NCBI RefSeq assembly: GCF_022346945.1
Contig: NZ_JAKRNI010000007.1
Location: 33,213-97,212 of the forward strand
Length of the DNA stretch: 64,000 bases
Source of the DNA: Microbacterium sp. ACRRU
Lineage (GTDB): Bacteria; Actinomycetota; Actinomycetes; Actinomycetales; Microbacteriaceae
Direction: 5' to 3'
Shown: positions 46,586-59,370 of the stretch, piece after piece
How the letters are laid out: every line of letters begins with the position of its first letter
Position numbering within the stretch: position 1 is the stretch's first letter
Notes under the pieces: generated by a model
What the model was told of the DNA's origin: nothing
Seen by the model: the letters and a program-made list of their open reading frames with translations, nothing else
Database searches by the model: none
Translations under genes and position numbers: made by a program

Positions 46586-48109
46586 TCAGCGCTGGCGCTT
46601 CTCGCGGATGCGCATGTTCAGCACGATCGGGGTGCCCTCGAAACCGTAGATCTCGCGCAGGCGGCGCTGGATGAACCGGCGGTAGCCCGGGTCGAGGAAC
46701 CCGGTCGTGAACAGCACGAACGTCGGCGGCCGCGTCGACGCCTGCGTGCCGAACAGGATGCGCGGCTGCTTCCCGCCACGCAGCGGGTGCGGGTGCTCGG
46801 CGACGAGCTCGGCGAGAAAGGCGTTGAACTTGCCCGTGGGGATGCGCTGGTCCCACGACTCTAGCGCCGTCTCGAGCGCGGGCACGAGCTTGTCGAGGTG
46901 GCGGCCGGTGCGCGCCGAGATGTTCACGCGCGGCGCCCACGTCACGTGCGCGAGGTCCTGCTCGATCTCACGCTCGAGGTAGCGACGGCGGTCGGCGTTC
47001 TCCATGTCGTCGTCGTTCAGACGGTCCCACTTGTTGAAGGCGAGCACGAGCGCACGACCCGACTCCAGGACCAGGTCGATGATGTTGAGGTCCTGCACGC
47101 TGATCGGCTGCGACACGTCGAGCACGACGACGGCGACCTCAGACTTCTCCAGGGCCGTCGAGGTGCGCAGCGACGCGTAGAAGTCGGCGCCCTGCTGCAG
47201 GTGCACGCGACGTCGGATGCCGGCGGTGTCGACGAGCGTCCAGAGCTTGCCGCCGAGTTCGACGACCTCGTCCACGGGGTCACGAGTGGTGCCGGCGAGC
47301 TCGTTGACCACCACTCGCTCCTCGCCGGCGGCCTTGTTCAGCAGCGACGATTTCCCGACGTTCGGGCGGCCGAGGATCGCGACGCGGCGCGGGCCGCCGA
47401 TCTCGTACTTCGCGACCGCCGAGACCTGCGGCAGCACCTTCATCAGCTCGTCGAGGAGATCGGCCACCCCGCGGCCGTGGATGGCCGAGACGGGGTGCGG
47501 CTCACCGAGACCGAGGTTCCACAGGGCCGCGGCCTCCGGTTCCTGGCGGGCGTCGTCGACCTTGTTGGCCACGAGGAACACGGGCTTCTTGGTCTTGCGC
47601 AGCAGCCGCACGACGTGCTCGTCGGTCGCGGTCGCGCCGACCGTGGCATCCACCACGAACAGCACGACATCGGCGAGATCGATCGCGACCTCGGCCTGCG
47701 CCGCCACCGAGCGGTCGATGCCGCGGGCGTCGGGCTCCCAGCCGCCGGTGTCGACCAGCGAGAACCGGCGATCGAGCCACTCGGCCTTGTAGGTCACGCG
47801 GTCGCGAGTGACGCCCGGGGTGTCCTCGACGACCGCTTCACGCCGCCCGAGGATGCGGTTCACCAGCGCCGACTTGCCGACGTTCGGGCGACCGACGATC
47901 GCCACGACCGGCAACGCCGGCAGGAACTCGATGCCGTCCTCCCCCGAGGCGAGGCCCGCCAGGAGCTGGGCGTCCTCCTCATCGAGGTCGAAATCCTCGA
48001 GGCCCGCGCGCAGCGCCTCCGCACGCTGCTCGGCCAAGACCTCATCGAGGTCGGCCATCTTCTCGGCGAGCTGGTCGGGCCCGCCTTCGTACTCGTCGTC
48101 AACGCCCAT
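46586..48109 (-). CDS. der: ribosome biogenesis GTPase Der (EngA)
   Basis: Tandem-domain GTPase of 507 residues required for 50S subunit maturation. Two complete G domains are visible: [11 protein letters not shown] with DTGGWE and NKVD, then [11 protein letters not shown] with DTAGIRRRV and NKWD, followed by the C-terminal KH-like domain ending in [18 protein letters not shown]. An acidic N-terminal extension of about 65 residues ([13 protein letters not shown]) is common in actinobacterial Der. The ATG at 48109 lies inside the end of cmk with an 11-nt overlap, so the two are translationally coupled. Confidence 0.93.
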   Translation of the reverse strand: MGVDDEYEGGPDQLAEKMADLDEVLAEQRAEALRAGLEDFDLDEEDAQLLAGLASGEDGIEFLPALPVVAIVGRPNVGKSALVNRILGRREAVVEDTPGVTRDRVTYKAEWLDRRFSLVDTGGWEPDARGIDRSVAAQAEVAIDLADVVLFVVDATVGATATDEHVVRLLRKTKKPVFLVANKVDDARQEPEAAALWNLGLGEPHPVSAIHGRGVADLLDELMKVLPQVSAVAKYEIGGPRRVAILGRPNVGKSSLLNKAAGEERVVVNELAGTTRDPVDEVVELGGKLWTLVDTAGIRRRVHLQQGADFYASLRTSTALEKSEVAVVVLDVSQPISVQDLNIIDLVLESGRALVLAFNKWDRLNDDDMENADRRRYLEREIEQDLAHVTWAPRVNISARTGRHLDKLVPALETALESWDQRIPTGKFNAFLAELVAEHPHPLRGGKQPRILFGTQASTRPPTFVLFTTGFLDPGYRRFIQRRLREIYGFEGTPIVLNMRIREKRQR

Positions 48110-48812
48110 CGCGGGCTCCCATCGTGGAGTCGACGACGTGAAGCACGGCGTCGACGGTCTGTTCGAAATCGAGGTGCGTCGAGTCGACGACCTCGACGCC
48201 GGGGGCGGCGCTGAGGAAGTCGACGACGGTGGAATCAGCGGCATCCCGCTTGTGCAGGGAAGCCGCGACGGCCGCGGCGTCCTGCGAGGTCAGCTCGGCG
48301 CTCCGGCGTGCGGCGCGCACCTCGGGCGCGGCCGTGAGCAGGATCCGCACCGGCGCGTCGGGGTACACGACCGTGGTGATGTCGCGGCCCTCGACCACGA
48401 CACCGCGCAGACCCGAGGATGCCACGAGCCGGCGGAACAGGTCGTTCACGGCCTGCCGCACGGCGGGCACGCGGGCCACGCCGCTCACGGCATCCGTGAC
48501 GCGCGGTTCGCGGATCGCGGCGGTGACATCGGTGCCGCCGACGCGGACCCAGCGGTCGGCCGGGTCGAGCGAGATGGCGTAGTCGAAGTCGCCGAAGACC
48601 TCGAGCACCGCGGTGGCGTCGGAGGTGTCGCTGCCGTGCTCGAGCGCGTGCCAGGCGAGCGCCCGGTAGGCGGCCCCGGTGTCGAGGAATCCGAACCCGA
48701 GGCGCGTCGCCGCGGCCTTCGAGACGCTCGACTTGCCGCTGCCGGCGGGTCCGTCGATCGCGACGACGAGGACGGGAGCGTCGGCGGAGGGCTTGGTGAG
48801 GGGCTCAGTCAT
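48099..48812 (-). CDS. cmk: cytidylate kinase
   Basis: Phosphorylates CMP and dCMP to diphosphates with ATP. The 237 residues contain the P-loop [14 protein letters not shown] near the N-terminus, the CMP-binding [12 protein letters not shown] segment, [13 protein letters not shown] and RAARRSAE of the lid. Length is usual for bacterial Cmk. Its start overlaps tyrA by 8 nt and its end overlaps der by 11 nt; the order tyrA-cmk-der is conserved in Actinobacteria. Confidence 0.92.
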   Translation of the reverse strand: MTEPLTKPSADAPVLVVAIDGPAGSGKSSVSKAAATRLGFGFLDTGAAYRALAWHALEHGSDTSDATAVLEVFGDFDYAISLDPADRWVRVGGTDVTAAIREPRVTDAVSGVARVPAVRQAVNDLFRRLVASSGLRGVVVEGRDITTVVYPDAPVRILLTAAPEVRAARRSAELTSQDAAAVAASLHKRDAADSTVVDFLSAAPGVEVVDSTHLDFEQTVDAVLHVVDSTMGARDGR

Positions 48813-49938
48813 GGGTGGTGCTCGCAATCCGCCATCCGCGCTGCTGGAGCCCGTCGACGGCTCGGCGGACGGCGTCGGGGACGACGCTGATCTCGGCCAG
48901 GCCGAAGGGAGCCCCCGGCGAGTGCTCGAGACGCAGGTCTTCGACGTTGACGTCGAGGTCGCCGAGCTCGCCGAAGAGGCGGCCGAGCTGACCGGCGGTG
49001 TCGTCGACCATGACGACGAATGTGTCGAAACGACGGTTCTGTCCGTGCTTGCCGGGGAGGCGCTCCACGCCCTCGTTGCCACGGCGGATCATGTCGGCGA
49101 CCGCGCGACGCGCGCCCGGGGCATCGGGGTCGCGGAGCGCCGACGCGACGTCGCTGAGGTCGGCGGCGAGTTCGTCGAGCACCTCGACCACGGGCGCCGC
49201 GTTGGCGCCGAGGATCTGAACCCACAGTTCAGGAGCGGATGCCGCGATGCGGGTGGTGTCGCGCACGCCCTGACCCGCGAGGCGCAGCGAGCCGTCGCGG
49301 GCCGTCACGAACCGCCCCGCCAGGAGGCTCGCGACCAGCTGGGGAACGTGCGACATGAGCGCGACGGACTCGTCGTGCTCCTCGGGGGTCATCTCGATGA
49401 GCGTCGCCCCGAGGTCGAGGGCGAGCCCTTCCACCAGGGACAGGTCGTGCGCCGAGGTCTCACCGTCGCGGCAGACCACCCAGGGACGCCCGACGAAGAT
49501 GTCGGCGCGGGCGGAGATCGCTCCCCCGCGCTCGCGTCCGGCCATCGGGTGCGAGCCGATGTAGTGCGTGAGGTCGACGCCGCGCGAACGCAGCGTCCGC
49601 AGCGGCTCGAGCTTGACGCTCGCGACGTCGGTGACCACGGCATCCGGGTAGGTCTGCAGCTCCCGCTGCACGACGTCGGCGACGACGTCGGGCGGCACGG
49701 CCACCACGATGAGCGACGGGGAGTCGTCGTCACGGGCCGCACGCCCCGCGCCGTAGTCGATCGCGAGGCGCAGCTGCGACGGTGACGTGTCGGCGAGGAC
49801 GACGTCGACGCCGAGCGCGGTGAGGGCGTGCCCGACGCTCGCTCCGAGGAGGCCGGAGCCGACGACGCGCACCGTGCCGCTCGTGCGGGTCGCCAACGGC
49901 GCCTCCGCGCGCGCGGACGTTCCGTTCGGTTCGATCAT
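48805..49938 (-). CDS. tyrA: prephenate dehydrogenase
   Basis: Oxidative decarboxylation of prephenate to 4-hydroxyphenylpyruvate in tyrosine synthesis. The 377 residues begin with an NAD-binding fold ([17 protein letters not shown]), carry the family motif [13 protein letters not shown] with the catalytic His, a helical dimer domain, and a C-terminal ACT-like domain ([33 protein letters not shown]) that probably mediates feedback by tyrosine. It lies 52 nt after rluB and overlaps cmk. Confidence 0.91.
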   Translation of the reverse strand: MIEPNGTSARAEAPLATRTSGTVRVVGSGLLGASVGHALTALGVDVVLADTSPSQLRLAIDYGAGRAARDDDSPSLIVVAVPPDVVADVVQRELQTYPDAVVTDVASVKLEPLRTLRSRGVDLTHYIGSHPMAGRERGGAISARADIFVGRPWVVCRDGETSAHDLSLVEGLALDLGATLIEMTPEEHDESVALMSHVPQLVASLLAGRFVTARDGSLRLAGQGVRDTTRIAASAPELWVQILGANAAPVVEVLDELAADLSDVASALRDPDAPGARRAVADMIRRGNEGVERLPGKHGQNRRFDTFVVMVDDTAGQLGRLFGELGDLDVNVEDLRLEHSPGAPFGLAEISVVPDAVRRAVDGLQQRGWRIASTTHD

Positions 49939-49990
49939 CGGGTCTCCTGCTGCCCAGGCGGTGGCACTCGCACCGCGCGGCGCCCGCGCG

Positions 49991-50752
49991 TCACTCGGCC
50001 GGAGCGGCCGGAGTGTCGCCGTCTCGACGAGACAGCGTGAGCAGTGCGCCGCGTTCTACTGTAGTCAACTCGCGCGCCTTCCCCACCGGGAGAGTTCCCA
50101 GGTGGAGCGGACCGAACTGCCGCCGCACCAGCTCGACGACCGGGTGACCGACCTCGGCCATCATGCGCCGCACGATCCGGTTGCGCCCGGAGTGCAGCGT
50201 GAGCTCCACGAGGCTCTCGCCGCGCGACGAGTCCAGCAGCCGCGCCTTGTCGGCCGCGATCTGCCCGTCCTCGAGCTCGACGCCCTTGAGCAGCCGCTGG
50301 ATCGTCTGCGGCAGGACCTGCCCGTCGACCTTTGCGATGTAGACCTTCGTCACGCCGAACGAGGGGTGTGCGAGCACGTGCGCCAGGTCGCCGTCGTTGG
50401 TGAGGACGAGGAGCCCCGAGGTGTCGGCATCCAGGCGTCCGACGTTGTACAGACGCTCGGGCCAGTTTTTCGTGAAGCGGCGGAGGTCCGGCCGCCCGCG
50501 GTCGTCGTTCATCGAGCTCACGACCCCGGTGGGCTTGTTGAGGATGACGTACCGCTTCGAGGCGTCCAGCTGCACCGCCACCCCGTCGACGTCGACGAGG
50601 TCGGTCTCGGGGTCGATGCGCGAGCCGAGCTCGGTGACGACCGTGCCGTTCACGCGGACTCGGCCCTCCACGATCATCTGCTCCGACACCCGCCGCGAGG
50701 CGACCCCCGCGTTCGCCAGGACTTTCTGCAGGCGTACGCCCTCGTCGCTCAT
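49991..50752 (-). CDS. rluB: 23S rRNA pseudouridine synthase, RluB family
   Basis: RNA-modifying enzyme of 253 residues: S4 domain (VRLQKVLANAGVASRRVSEQMIVEGRVRVNG) followed by the RsuA-type catalytic domain with the active Asp in VGRLDADTSGLLVLTNDG and LHSGRNRIVRRMMAEVGHPV. RluB isomerises a uridine in helix 89/90 of 23S rRNA in E. coli; RluE or RluF type specificity cannot be excluded. Its ATG overlaps the scpB stop (ATGA). The scpA-scpB-rluB order is a common conserved group. Confidence 0.9.
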   Translation of the reverse strand: MSDEGVRLQKVLANAGVASRRVSEQMIVEGRVRVNGTVVTELGSRIDPETDLVDVDGVAVQLDASKRYVILNKPTGVVSSMNDDRGRPDLRRFTKNWPERLYNVGRLDADTSGLLVLTNDGDLAHVLAHPSFGVTKVYIAKVDGQVLPQTIQRLLKGVELEDGQIAADKARLLDSSRGESLVELTLHSGRNRIVRRMMAEVGHPVVELVRRQFGPLHLGTLPVGKARELTTVERGALLTLSRRDGDTPAAPAE

Positions 50753-51366
50753 CTGAGCACCTCTCCGTCGAATCCGTCCGCGCCGTCGTCGAGCAACGGC
50801 GAGATGTGGGGCAGCTCGTCGAGCGAGTTGATGCCCAGGTTGACCAGCAGCTGATCGGTCGTCCCGTAGTGGATGGCGCCCGTGTCGGGGTCGGTGAACA
50901 CCTCGGTGATCAGCCCGCGCGCGAGCAGCGTGCGGACCACCGAGTCCACGTTCACGGCGCGGATGGATGCCACCTGCCCCCGCGTCACGGGCTGCTTGTA
51001 CGCGATGACGGCCAGGGTCTCGAGCGCCGCCTGCGACAGCCGCGAGGGCGCCTGCGTGTTCACGAACTCCCCGACGACGTCGTCGTACTCCTCGCGCACA
51101 TAGAGGCGCCATCCGCCGCCGACCTCGCGCAGCTCGAACCCGCGCCGCGGCCCACCGGTTTCGCCGTCGTAGTCGGCGACGAGACCCTCGATCGCCTGAC
51201 GTACCGCCGGAACGGGGGCGGCGACGGCCGCGGCGAGCGCGACGAGGCTCTGCGGCTCGTCGAGGATCAACAGGATCGCTTCGAGTCTGCGGGCGACGGA
51301 GGCCGCGTCGTTCGGGCGCGCGGGAGGGGCGGCGGTATCCGTGTCGGCGAGGGTGTCATCGGTCAT
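50749..51366 (-). CDS. scpB: segregation and condensation protein B
   Basis: Winged-helix accessory subunit of the Smc condensin, 205 residues. The core shows VARRLEAILLILDEPQSLVALA, then LSQAALETLAVIAYKQPVTRGQVASIRAVNVDSVVRTLL, the ScpB hallmark, and GLITEVFTDPDTGAIHYGTT. It binds the ScpA kleisin; the Smc ATPase is not in this window. The start overlaps scpA by 11 nt and the end overlaps rluB by 4 nt. Confidence 0.92.
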   Translation of the reverse strand: MTDDTLADTDTAAPPARPNDAASVARRLEAILLILDEPQSLVALAAAVAAPVPAVRQAIEGLVADYDGETGGPRRGFELREVGGGWRLYVREEYDDVVGEFVNTQAPSRLSQAALETLAVIAYKQPVTRGQVASIRAVNVDSVVRTLLARGLITEVFTDPDTGAIHYGTTDQLLVNLGINSLDELPHISPLLDDGADGFDGEVLR

Positions 51367-52202
51367 AGTCGGCTCCCAGGGCGGCGAGGTTCTCTTCCGA
51401 CCACCTCTCGGCGGTCCAGCGCAGGGTCAGCTCCCCCAGCGGTTCCAGCTGCTCGAAGGACAGCGCCGCGTGGCGGTAGAGCTCGAGGATCGCGAGGAAC
51501 CGGGCCACGACCACACCGGTCTGCGTGACACCGGCGACCAGGTCACGGAAGTTCGCGGTTCCGGCGCTCCGCAGCAGTGTCACCACGATCGCGGCCTGCT
51601 CGCGGATGCTCACCAGCGGCGCGTGCAGGTGATCGAGCCCGACCGTCGGCGGGTGCTTCGGCGCGAGGGCGACCACGGCGAGCGCGGCGAAGTCCTCGGC
51701 GGTGAGGGTCCACACGAGTTCGGGAACGGCGCTGCGGTACTTCTCGTCGAGACGCACGTTCCGGGTGTGCCGGCGGTCTTCGCGCTGCAGGCATCGCGCG
51801 AACCACGCGGACACCTCCTTGAACGCCCGGTACTGCAGCAGGCGCGCGAAGAGCAGGTCGCGCGCTTCGAGCAACGCCACCGACTCGGCATCCACGAGCT
51901 CGCCCTGCGGGAGGAGCCCGGCGATCTTCATGTCCAGCAGCGTCGCGGCCACCACGAGGAACTCGGATGCCTCGTCGAGGTCGCCCTCCGGGCCGAGGGC
52001 GCGCAGGTACGCGATGAACTCGTCGGTGACGCGGCTGAGCGCGACCTCGGTGATGTCGAGCTCGTGCGCGGAGATGAGGTTGAGCAGCAGGTCGAAGGGT
52101 CCGTCGAAGACGGGCAGCGAGACGCGGAAGCCCGCGGCATCCTCCGTCGCGGCTGCCGCCTCGGCGCCGGCGCCCTCCGGCGCCGTGGGGGAAGCGCTGT
52201 CG

Positions 52203-52219
<17 letters not shown>
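51356..52219 (-). CDS. scpA: segregation and condensation protein A (kleisin)
   Basis: Kleisin of the Smc-ScpAB complex, 287 residues. After a short Ala-rich tail the conserved N-terminal domain reads FRVSLPVFDGPFDLLLNLISAHELDITEVALSRVTDEFIAYL; the acidic middle precedes a C-terminal winged helix (FEQLEPLGELTLRWTAERWS is the tail). The GTG at 52219 gives a usual length and overlaps the parA end by 17 nt; an upstream ATG lies deeper in parA. Confidence 0.9.
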
Positions 52220-53105
<886 letters not shown>

Positions 53106-53255
53106 AACGCCCCCGAGTCTACTCGCCACCCCGCCGCACGCCGGGAGACCCGCGGTGCACCCGAACAGCGGACGTCGTGCGGACCGGCACCCACCCCGCA
53201 ACGGGCGCTGCGCCGCGAGCGCCGAACCACCGCACCCCCGGACGCCACCCCCACC

Positions 53256-53291
53256 GCCGCACTCAAAACAGGCACCGCACCCAAAACAGGC
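53256..53291. repeat. tandem 18-bp repeat upstream of parA
   Basis: Two adjacent 18-mers, GCCGCACTCAAAACAGGC (53256-53273) and ACCGCACCCAAAACAGGC (53274-53291), match at 16 positions. On the opposite strand the conserved part is GCCTGTTTTG; related CCTGTT words follow at 53310 and 53329. The 294-bp gap between xerD and parA has no other feature I can support. Confidence 0.55.
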
Positions 53292-53399
53292 CGAAACCCG
53301 CCGCATCCGCCTGTTCCCATGACATCCCCTGTTCTCGCAACCGCGGAACGGGATGCCGTGCCCCGGCGCCGGGGTGGATGCCCAACGCCTCGGCCGTGG

Positions 53400-54329
53400 T
53401 CAGCGGGCCCGCGGGTGGGCGGTGGCGTAGATGTCGCGAAGCGCGTCGACCGAGACGTGCGTGTAGATCTGCGTCGTCGCGACAGAGGCGTGCCCGAGGA
53501 GCTCCTGCACCACCCGCACGTCGGCACCCCCCTGCAGCAGATGCGTCGCGAACGAATGACGCAGCGTGTGCGGCGAGACGTGCGCCGTCAGTCCCGCGCG
53601 CTCCGCGGCCGCCTGGATGATGAGCCACGCGCTCTGGCGCGACAACGGCGCCCCGCGCACGCCGAGGAAAAGCCGCGGCGTCGCGCGCCCCTTCGCCGCC
53701 CAGCCCGGGCGCACCCGGGTGAGGTAGGCCTCGACGGCGTCGCGGGCATACGACCCGACGGGGACGATCCGCTCTTTCGCGCCCTTGCCCCGCACCCGCA
53801 GCACGTCGCCGTGCGCGGTGTCGTCCACGTCGAGCTGCACGATCTCGGACACCCGGGCACCGGTGGCGTACAGCAGCTCGAGCAGCGCCCGGTCGCGGAC
53901 CGCCGACGGGTCTGCCGCGGTCGCCTCCGACGACCCCGGCGCGGGGCCCGATGCCGTCAGAAGCTGCTCGACCTGCGTGATCGACAGGGCCTTGGGGAGC
54001 CGGCGGGGAGCCTTGGGGGGACGCAGACGACCGCTCGGGTCGTCGTCGGCGCGCCCTTCGCGGACGAGGAACCGGTGCAGCCCCCGCACCGAGGACTGCA
54101 GCCGCGCGAGCGACGAGGCCGCCGGTGGCGGTTCGGCCGCGGCGCGCTCGGCGGCGAACTCGGCGACCATCGTGGGCGTCACGGCATCCGTGTCCACGAC
54201 TCCACGCTGTCGCAGCCAGTCCACGTAGACCCCGAGGTCGCGGCGATACGCGGCGACCGTGTGGTCGGACAGCCCGCGCTCGAGCGCGACGTGGCGCAGG
54301 TACGTCTCGACCGCGCGCCCCAGTTCCAC
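53400..54329 (-). CDS. xerD: tyrosine recombinase XerD
   Basis: Site-specific recombinase of 309 residues that resolves chromosome dimers at dif together with XerC. The N-terminal SAM-like domain ([26 protein letters not shown]) precedes the catalytic domain with Arg in [37 protein letters not shown] and the nucleophile Tyr in IYTHV. Length and position between pyrG and scpA mark it as the housekeeping XerD rather than an element integrase. GTG start at 54329, 1 nt after the Nudix gene stop. Confidence 0.88.
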   Translation of the reverse strand: MELGRAVETYLRHVALERGLSDHTVAAYRRDLGVYVDWLRQRGVVDTDAVTPTMVAEFAAERAAAEPPPAASSLARLQSSVRGLHRFLVREGRADDDPSGRLRPPKAPRRLPKALSITQVEQLLTASGPAPGSSEATAADPSAVRDRALLELLYATGARVSEIVQLDVDDTAHGDVLRVRGKGAKERIVPVGSYARDAVEAYLTRVRPGWAAKGRATPRLFLGVRGAPLSRQSAWLIIQAAAERAGLTAHVSPHTLRHSFATHLLQGGADVRVVQELLGHASVATTQIYTHVSVDALRDIYATAHPRAR

Positions 54330-54330
54330 G

Positions 54331-54909
54331 TCAGGCCGACGCGGCCTCGCGACGCAGCACCTCGGCCGCGGCGAGCACTCCGGTGGCCAGGATGCCGTTG
54401 CGCAGGCGCCCCGCGAGCACGCCGTCGATCACGTCGGCCAGCGGCACACGCTCGACCCGCATGTCGGACTCCTCGTGTTCTCGCTCGTAGTCGGTAACGA
54501 CGTCCGAGAGACCACGGGCCAAGAAGAGGTGCACGATCTCGTCGTTGCCCCCGGGGGTGGTGTGGACCGAAACGAGGTGCTGCCACCGCTCGGCCGCGAG
54601 ATCGACTTCCTCGGTCAACTCGCGCTTGGCCGTCTCGAGGGGCGGCTCGCCGTCGACATCGAGGAGGCCGGCCGGGATCTCCCAGTCGCGCTCCTTGATC
54701 GGCTGTCGATACTGCTGGATGAGCACGACCCGACCCTCATCGTCGAGCGCGACGACCGCGGCGGCGCCGGGATGCTCGACGTACTGACGCGTCATCTCCC
54801 CCTCGCCGTACCGCACGGTGTCGGACCGGACGTCCCACACCGCGCCCCGGTACACGAGGTCGCTGGCGACGACCTCCAGGTCGACAGGCTCGTCGCGCAG
54901 CGACTCCAT
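54331..54909 (-). CDS. ADP-ribose pyrophosphatase-type Nudix hydrolase
   Basis: Nudix enzyme of 192 residues. The Nudix box is [24 protein letters not shown], with RELTEE intact, and the upstream [16 protein letters not shown] segment is the hallmark of ADP-ribose pyrophosphatases (NudF type), which cleave ADP-ribose to AMP and ribose phosphate. It lies 1 nt after pyrG stops and 1 nt before xerD begins; this pyrG-Nudix-xerD order is conserved in Actinobacteria and Bacillota. Confidence 0.88.
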   Translation of the reverse strand: MESLRDEPVDLEVVASDLVYRGAVWDVRSDTVRYGEGEMTRQYVEHPGAAAVVALDDEGRVVLIQQYRQPIKERDWEIPAGLLDVDGEPPLETAKRELTEEVDLAAERWQHLVSVHTTPGGNDEIVHLFLARGLSDVVTDYEREHEESDMRVERVPLADVIDGVLAGRLRNGILATGVLAAAEVLRREAASA

Positions 54910-54910
54910 G

Positions 54911-56650
<1,740 letters not shown>

Positions 56651-56743
56651 TCAGTGGCGGCGCGAGGCGCGTCACGCGATGAGGGAAGTCTCGCATCGAC
56701 CACCGACACGCGGGTCACCCCGGTGTGACGATCCCGTGTCGCG

Positions 56744-58453
56744 CTAACCGGCTTCGGACACGGCGCGTCCGGTCTCCAGGAGTTCTCGCGCGTGCGTCAG
56801 CGCGGCATCCGAGTCGCTGAGACCCGACAGCAGGCGCGCCATCTCGGCCTCGCGCTCCGCTCCCTCCAACCGGCGGACACTGGATGCCGTCACGGCGCCG
56901 TCGTTGCCCTTGACCACGGTCAGATGGTTGCCGGCGAAAGCGGCGACCTGAGCGAGGTGCGTGACCGCGATGACCTGGGACGACTCGGCCAGACGCGCCA
57001 GACGGCGTCCGACCTCGATCGCCGCCGCGCCGCCGATCCCGGCATCCACCTCGTCGAAGACGAACGTCGGCACCGGGTCGACACCGGCGATGACGACCTC
57101 GATGGCCAGCATGACCCGGCTCAGCTCGCCGCCGGAGGCTCCGCGCGAGACCGGGCGCGGGTCGGCGCCCGGGTGCGGGGCGAGGAGGATCGCGACATCG
57201 TCGCGGCCGTGCGCACCGGGGGTGCCGGACGGTGTCACCTCCACGGTGAGCGTGGCGTCCGGAAGAGCAAGGGCATGAAGCTCTTCCGTGACGGCTGCGG
57301 CGAGCCGTTCGGCGGCCTCTCGCCGCGCCGCCGTGAGCGTTTCGGCTGCGGCGTCGAGTTCGGCCGCTGCGGCGTCGCGCTCGGCGCCGAGACGCTCGAT
57401 GCGGTCGCTGTCGTCGTCGAGCTCGAGCAGTCGCGCCGACCCGGTCTCGAGCAGCGCGATCGCGGCATCCACCGAGCCGTGGGTGCGGGCCAGCGCGGCG
57501 AGGACGCCCCGGCGCTCGTCGACGGCGGCGAGCTCGTGCGGTCCGGACTCGTCGAGGTCCGCGAGGTAGCCCGAGAGCGCGACCGCCGCGTCGGTGGCGC
57601 GGTAGCCGAGGTCGGCGACCTGCTCCCCGATCGCGGCGAGCGCCGCATCACTGCCCGACACGCGCTCGAGGGCGCGGCGCGCCTCGGCGAGCAGCGTGAC
57701 CACGTCGGGCGTGTCGTCGTCGCTCGAGAGAACGGCGTGTGCGCCGGCGGCGGCGATGCGCAGCTCTTCGGCGTTGGCGAGACGCTCCGCTCGACGGGCG
57801 AGCTCCTCCTCTTCGCCGGGGAGCGGCGCCGCCGCTTCGATCTCGGCGATCGCCGCGCGCAGCTCCTCCGCCTCGCGGGCGCGGGCGTCGCGGTCGGTGG
57901 TCAGCGTCGACAGTTCGGCATCCAGGGCTCGCCAGGAGTCCCACGCCGCACGGTAGGCAGCACGCGCGGCGGCGACGGGTTCTCCGCCGAAGCGATCGAG
58001 TGCTTCGCGTTGAGCGGATGCCGAGCGCAGCCGCAGTTGATCGGACTGACCGTGCACCACGACGAGGTCGTCGGCGAGGTCGGCGAGCACTCCCGCAGGC
58101 GCGGTCCGGCCGCCCACGGTCGCGCGTCCTCGCCCCTCGCTCGACACGGTGCGCCCGAGGTACAGCTCGGCGGCGCCGTCGCCGAGCGGTTCGACGTCTC
58201 CCCCGGCTTCGCGCACGCGCGCGGCGACGGGTCCGTGTTCGGGGATGAGCCAGACGCCCTCGACCGCCGCCTGCGCCGCCCCCGAACGCACGGCGCCGGA
58301 GTCGGCGCGCTGACCGAGCAGCAGGCCGAGGCCGGTGACGACCATGGTCTTTCCGGCACCCGTCTCGCCCGTGATGGCGGTGAAGCCCCGCCCGATGGGC
58401 AGGGTGGCATCGGCGATCACACCGAGGTCACGCAACCGCATCTCTTCGATCAC
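56744..58453 (-). CDS. recN: DNA repair protein RecN
   Basis: SMC-like ATPase of 569 residues acting in double-strand break repair. The N-terminal half head has EEMRLRDLGVIADATLPIG and Walker A GETGAGKT at 29-36; a coiled-coil middle (120-400) is rich in Ala/Glu; the C-terminal half head has signature RGASGGELSRVMLAIE and Walker B FVFDEVDAGIGG. GTG start at 58453 overlaps the nadK stop (GTGA). In many bacteria recN is LexA-controlled; as it is co-transcribed with nadK here, I see no LexA box directly upstream. Confidence 0.92.
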   Translation of the reverse strand: MIEEMRLRDLGVIADATLPIGRGFTAITGETGAGKTMVVTGLGLLLGQRADSGAVRSGAAQAAVEGVWLIPEHGPVAARVREAGGDVEPLGDGAAELYLGRTVSSEGRGRATVGGRTAPAGVLADLADDLVVVHGQSDQLRLRSASAQREALDRFGGEPVAAARAAYRAAWDSWRALDAELSTLTTDRDARAREAEELRAAIAEIEAAAPLPGEEEELARRAERLANAEELRIAAAGAHAVLSSDDDTPDVVTLLAEARRALERVSGSDAALAAIGEQVADLGYRATDAAVALSGYLADLDESGPHELAAVDERRGVLAALARTHGSVDAAIALLETGSARLLELDDDSDRIERLGAERDAAAAELDAAAETLTAARREAAERLAAAVTEELHALALPDATLTVEVTPSGTPGAHGRDDVAILLAPHPGADPRPVSRGASGGELSRVMLAIEVVIAGVDPVPTFVFDEVDAGIGGAAAIEVGRRLARLAESSQVIAVTHLAQVAAFAGNHLTVVKGNDGAVTASSVRRLEGAEREAEMARLLSGLSDSDAALTHARELLETGRAVSEAG

Positions 58454-59370
58454 GGCTGACCTCCCAGCCCGCCACGCCACCCGGTGACGGGCAGGCGGAA
58501 CTTGCGCACGAGGCGATCGGTGAACGCCGCCGGATGCAGCCGGGCGAGCCGAACCGGGCGCGACGACCGCCGCACGGCGACGCGCGCGCCGGGCGGGAGC
58601 TCGTGCGAGCGTCGACCGTCGCACCACAGGATGCCGCTCCCGCTCGTGCGCTCGAGCACCTCGACCGCTACGGTGGCGTCGGGGCTGACGACGAGCGGCC
58701 GCGCGAAGAGGGCGTGGGCCGAGAGCGGCACCACCGCGATCGCCTCGACCGTCGGCCAGATCACGGGGCCGCCGGCCGAGAAGTTGTAGGCGGTGGAACC
58801 GGTGGGGGTGGCCACGACGATGCCGTCGCACCCGAACGACGACAGGGGCTTCCCGTCGACCTCCATGACGACTTCGAGCATGCGTTCGCGGCTGGCCTTC
58901 TCGACGGTGGCCTCGTTCAGCGCCCACGTCTCGAAGATCACCCGGTCGTCGGCATCGAGCACCTTCACCGCGAGGGCGAGGCGCTCCTCGACGCGGTAGT
59001 CGCGCGCGATCACGCGCCGCACGGCGTCGTCCATGTCGTCGCGTTCGATCTCGGCGAGGAATCCGACGTGTCCCATGTTGATTCCGAGGATCGGTGCCGT
59101 CCCGCCGCGCACCGTCTCGGCGGCGCGCAGGATCGTGCCGTCGCCGCCGAGCACGATGGCCAGCTCGAGGTCGTCGACCGTGACATCGACGCCGAGCGTC
59201 TCGACCCCCTCGAGCGACAACCGTTCGGCGAGTTCCGGGCGGTCCTCGGCCGAGACCACCGGCACCGCACCGGCCGCGCGCACCGCGGACAGGACGCGCT
59301 GCGCCGCCTCGACGGTGTCATCACGTCGGGCGTGGACGACGAGCAGGATTCGGCGTTCGCTGGGGGTCAT
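58450..59370 (-). CDS. nadK: NAD kinase
   Basis: Makes NADP+ from NAD+ using ATP or polyphosphate. The 306 residues have the catalytic VLGGDGTILRA motif (GGDG at 75-78), the NE/D motif in ETWALNEATVEKAS, GCDGIVVATPTGSTAYNFSAGGP and the oligomer-forming C-terminal strand region. Its start overlaps the tlyA stop (ATGA) and its end overlaps recN, so the three genes are coupled, an order conserved from Bacillus to Mycobacterium. Confidence 0.93.
   Translation of the reverse strand: MTPSERRILLVVHARRDDTVEAAQRVLSAVRAAGAVPVVSAEDRPELAERLSLEGVETLGVDVTVDDLELAIVLGGDGTILRAAETVRGGTAPILGINMGHVGFLAEIERDDMDDAVRRVIARDYRVEERLALAVKVLDADDRVIFETWALNEATVEKASRERMLEVVMEVDGKPLSSFGCDGIVVATPTGSTAYNFSAGGPVIWPTVEAIAVVPLSAHALFARPLVVSPDATVAVEVLERTSGSGILWCDGRRSHELPPGARVAVRRSSRPVRLARLHPAAFTDRLVRKFRLPVTGWRGGLGGQP

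Noticed and set aside
53400..54329. Tyrosine recombinase as a sign of an integrated element
   Set aside because: It sits in the conserved pyrG-Nudix-xerD-parA-scpAB order with no att repeats, phage genes or compositional change, so it is housekeeping XerD.
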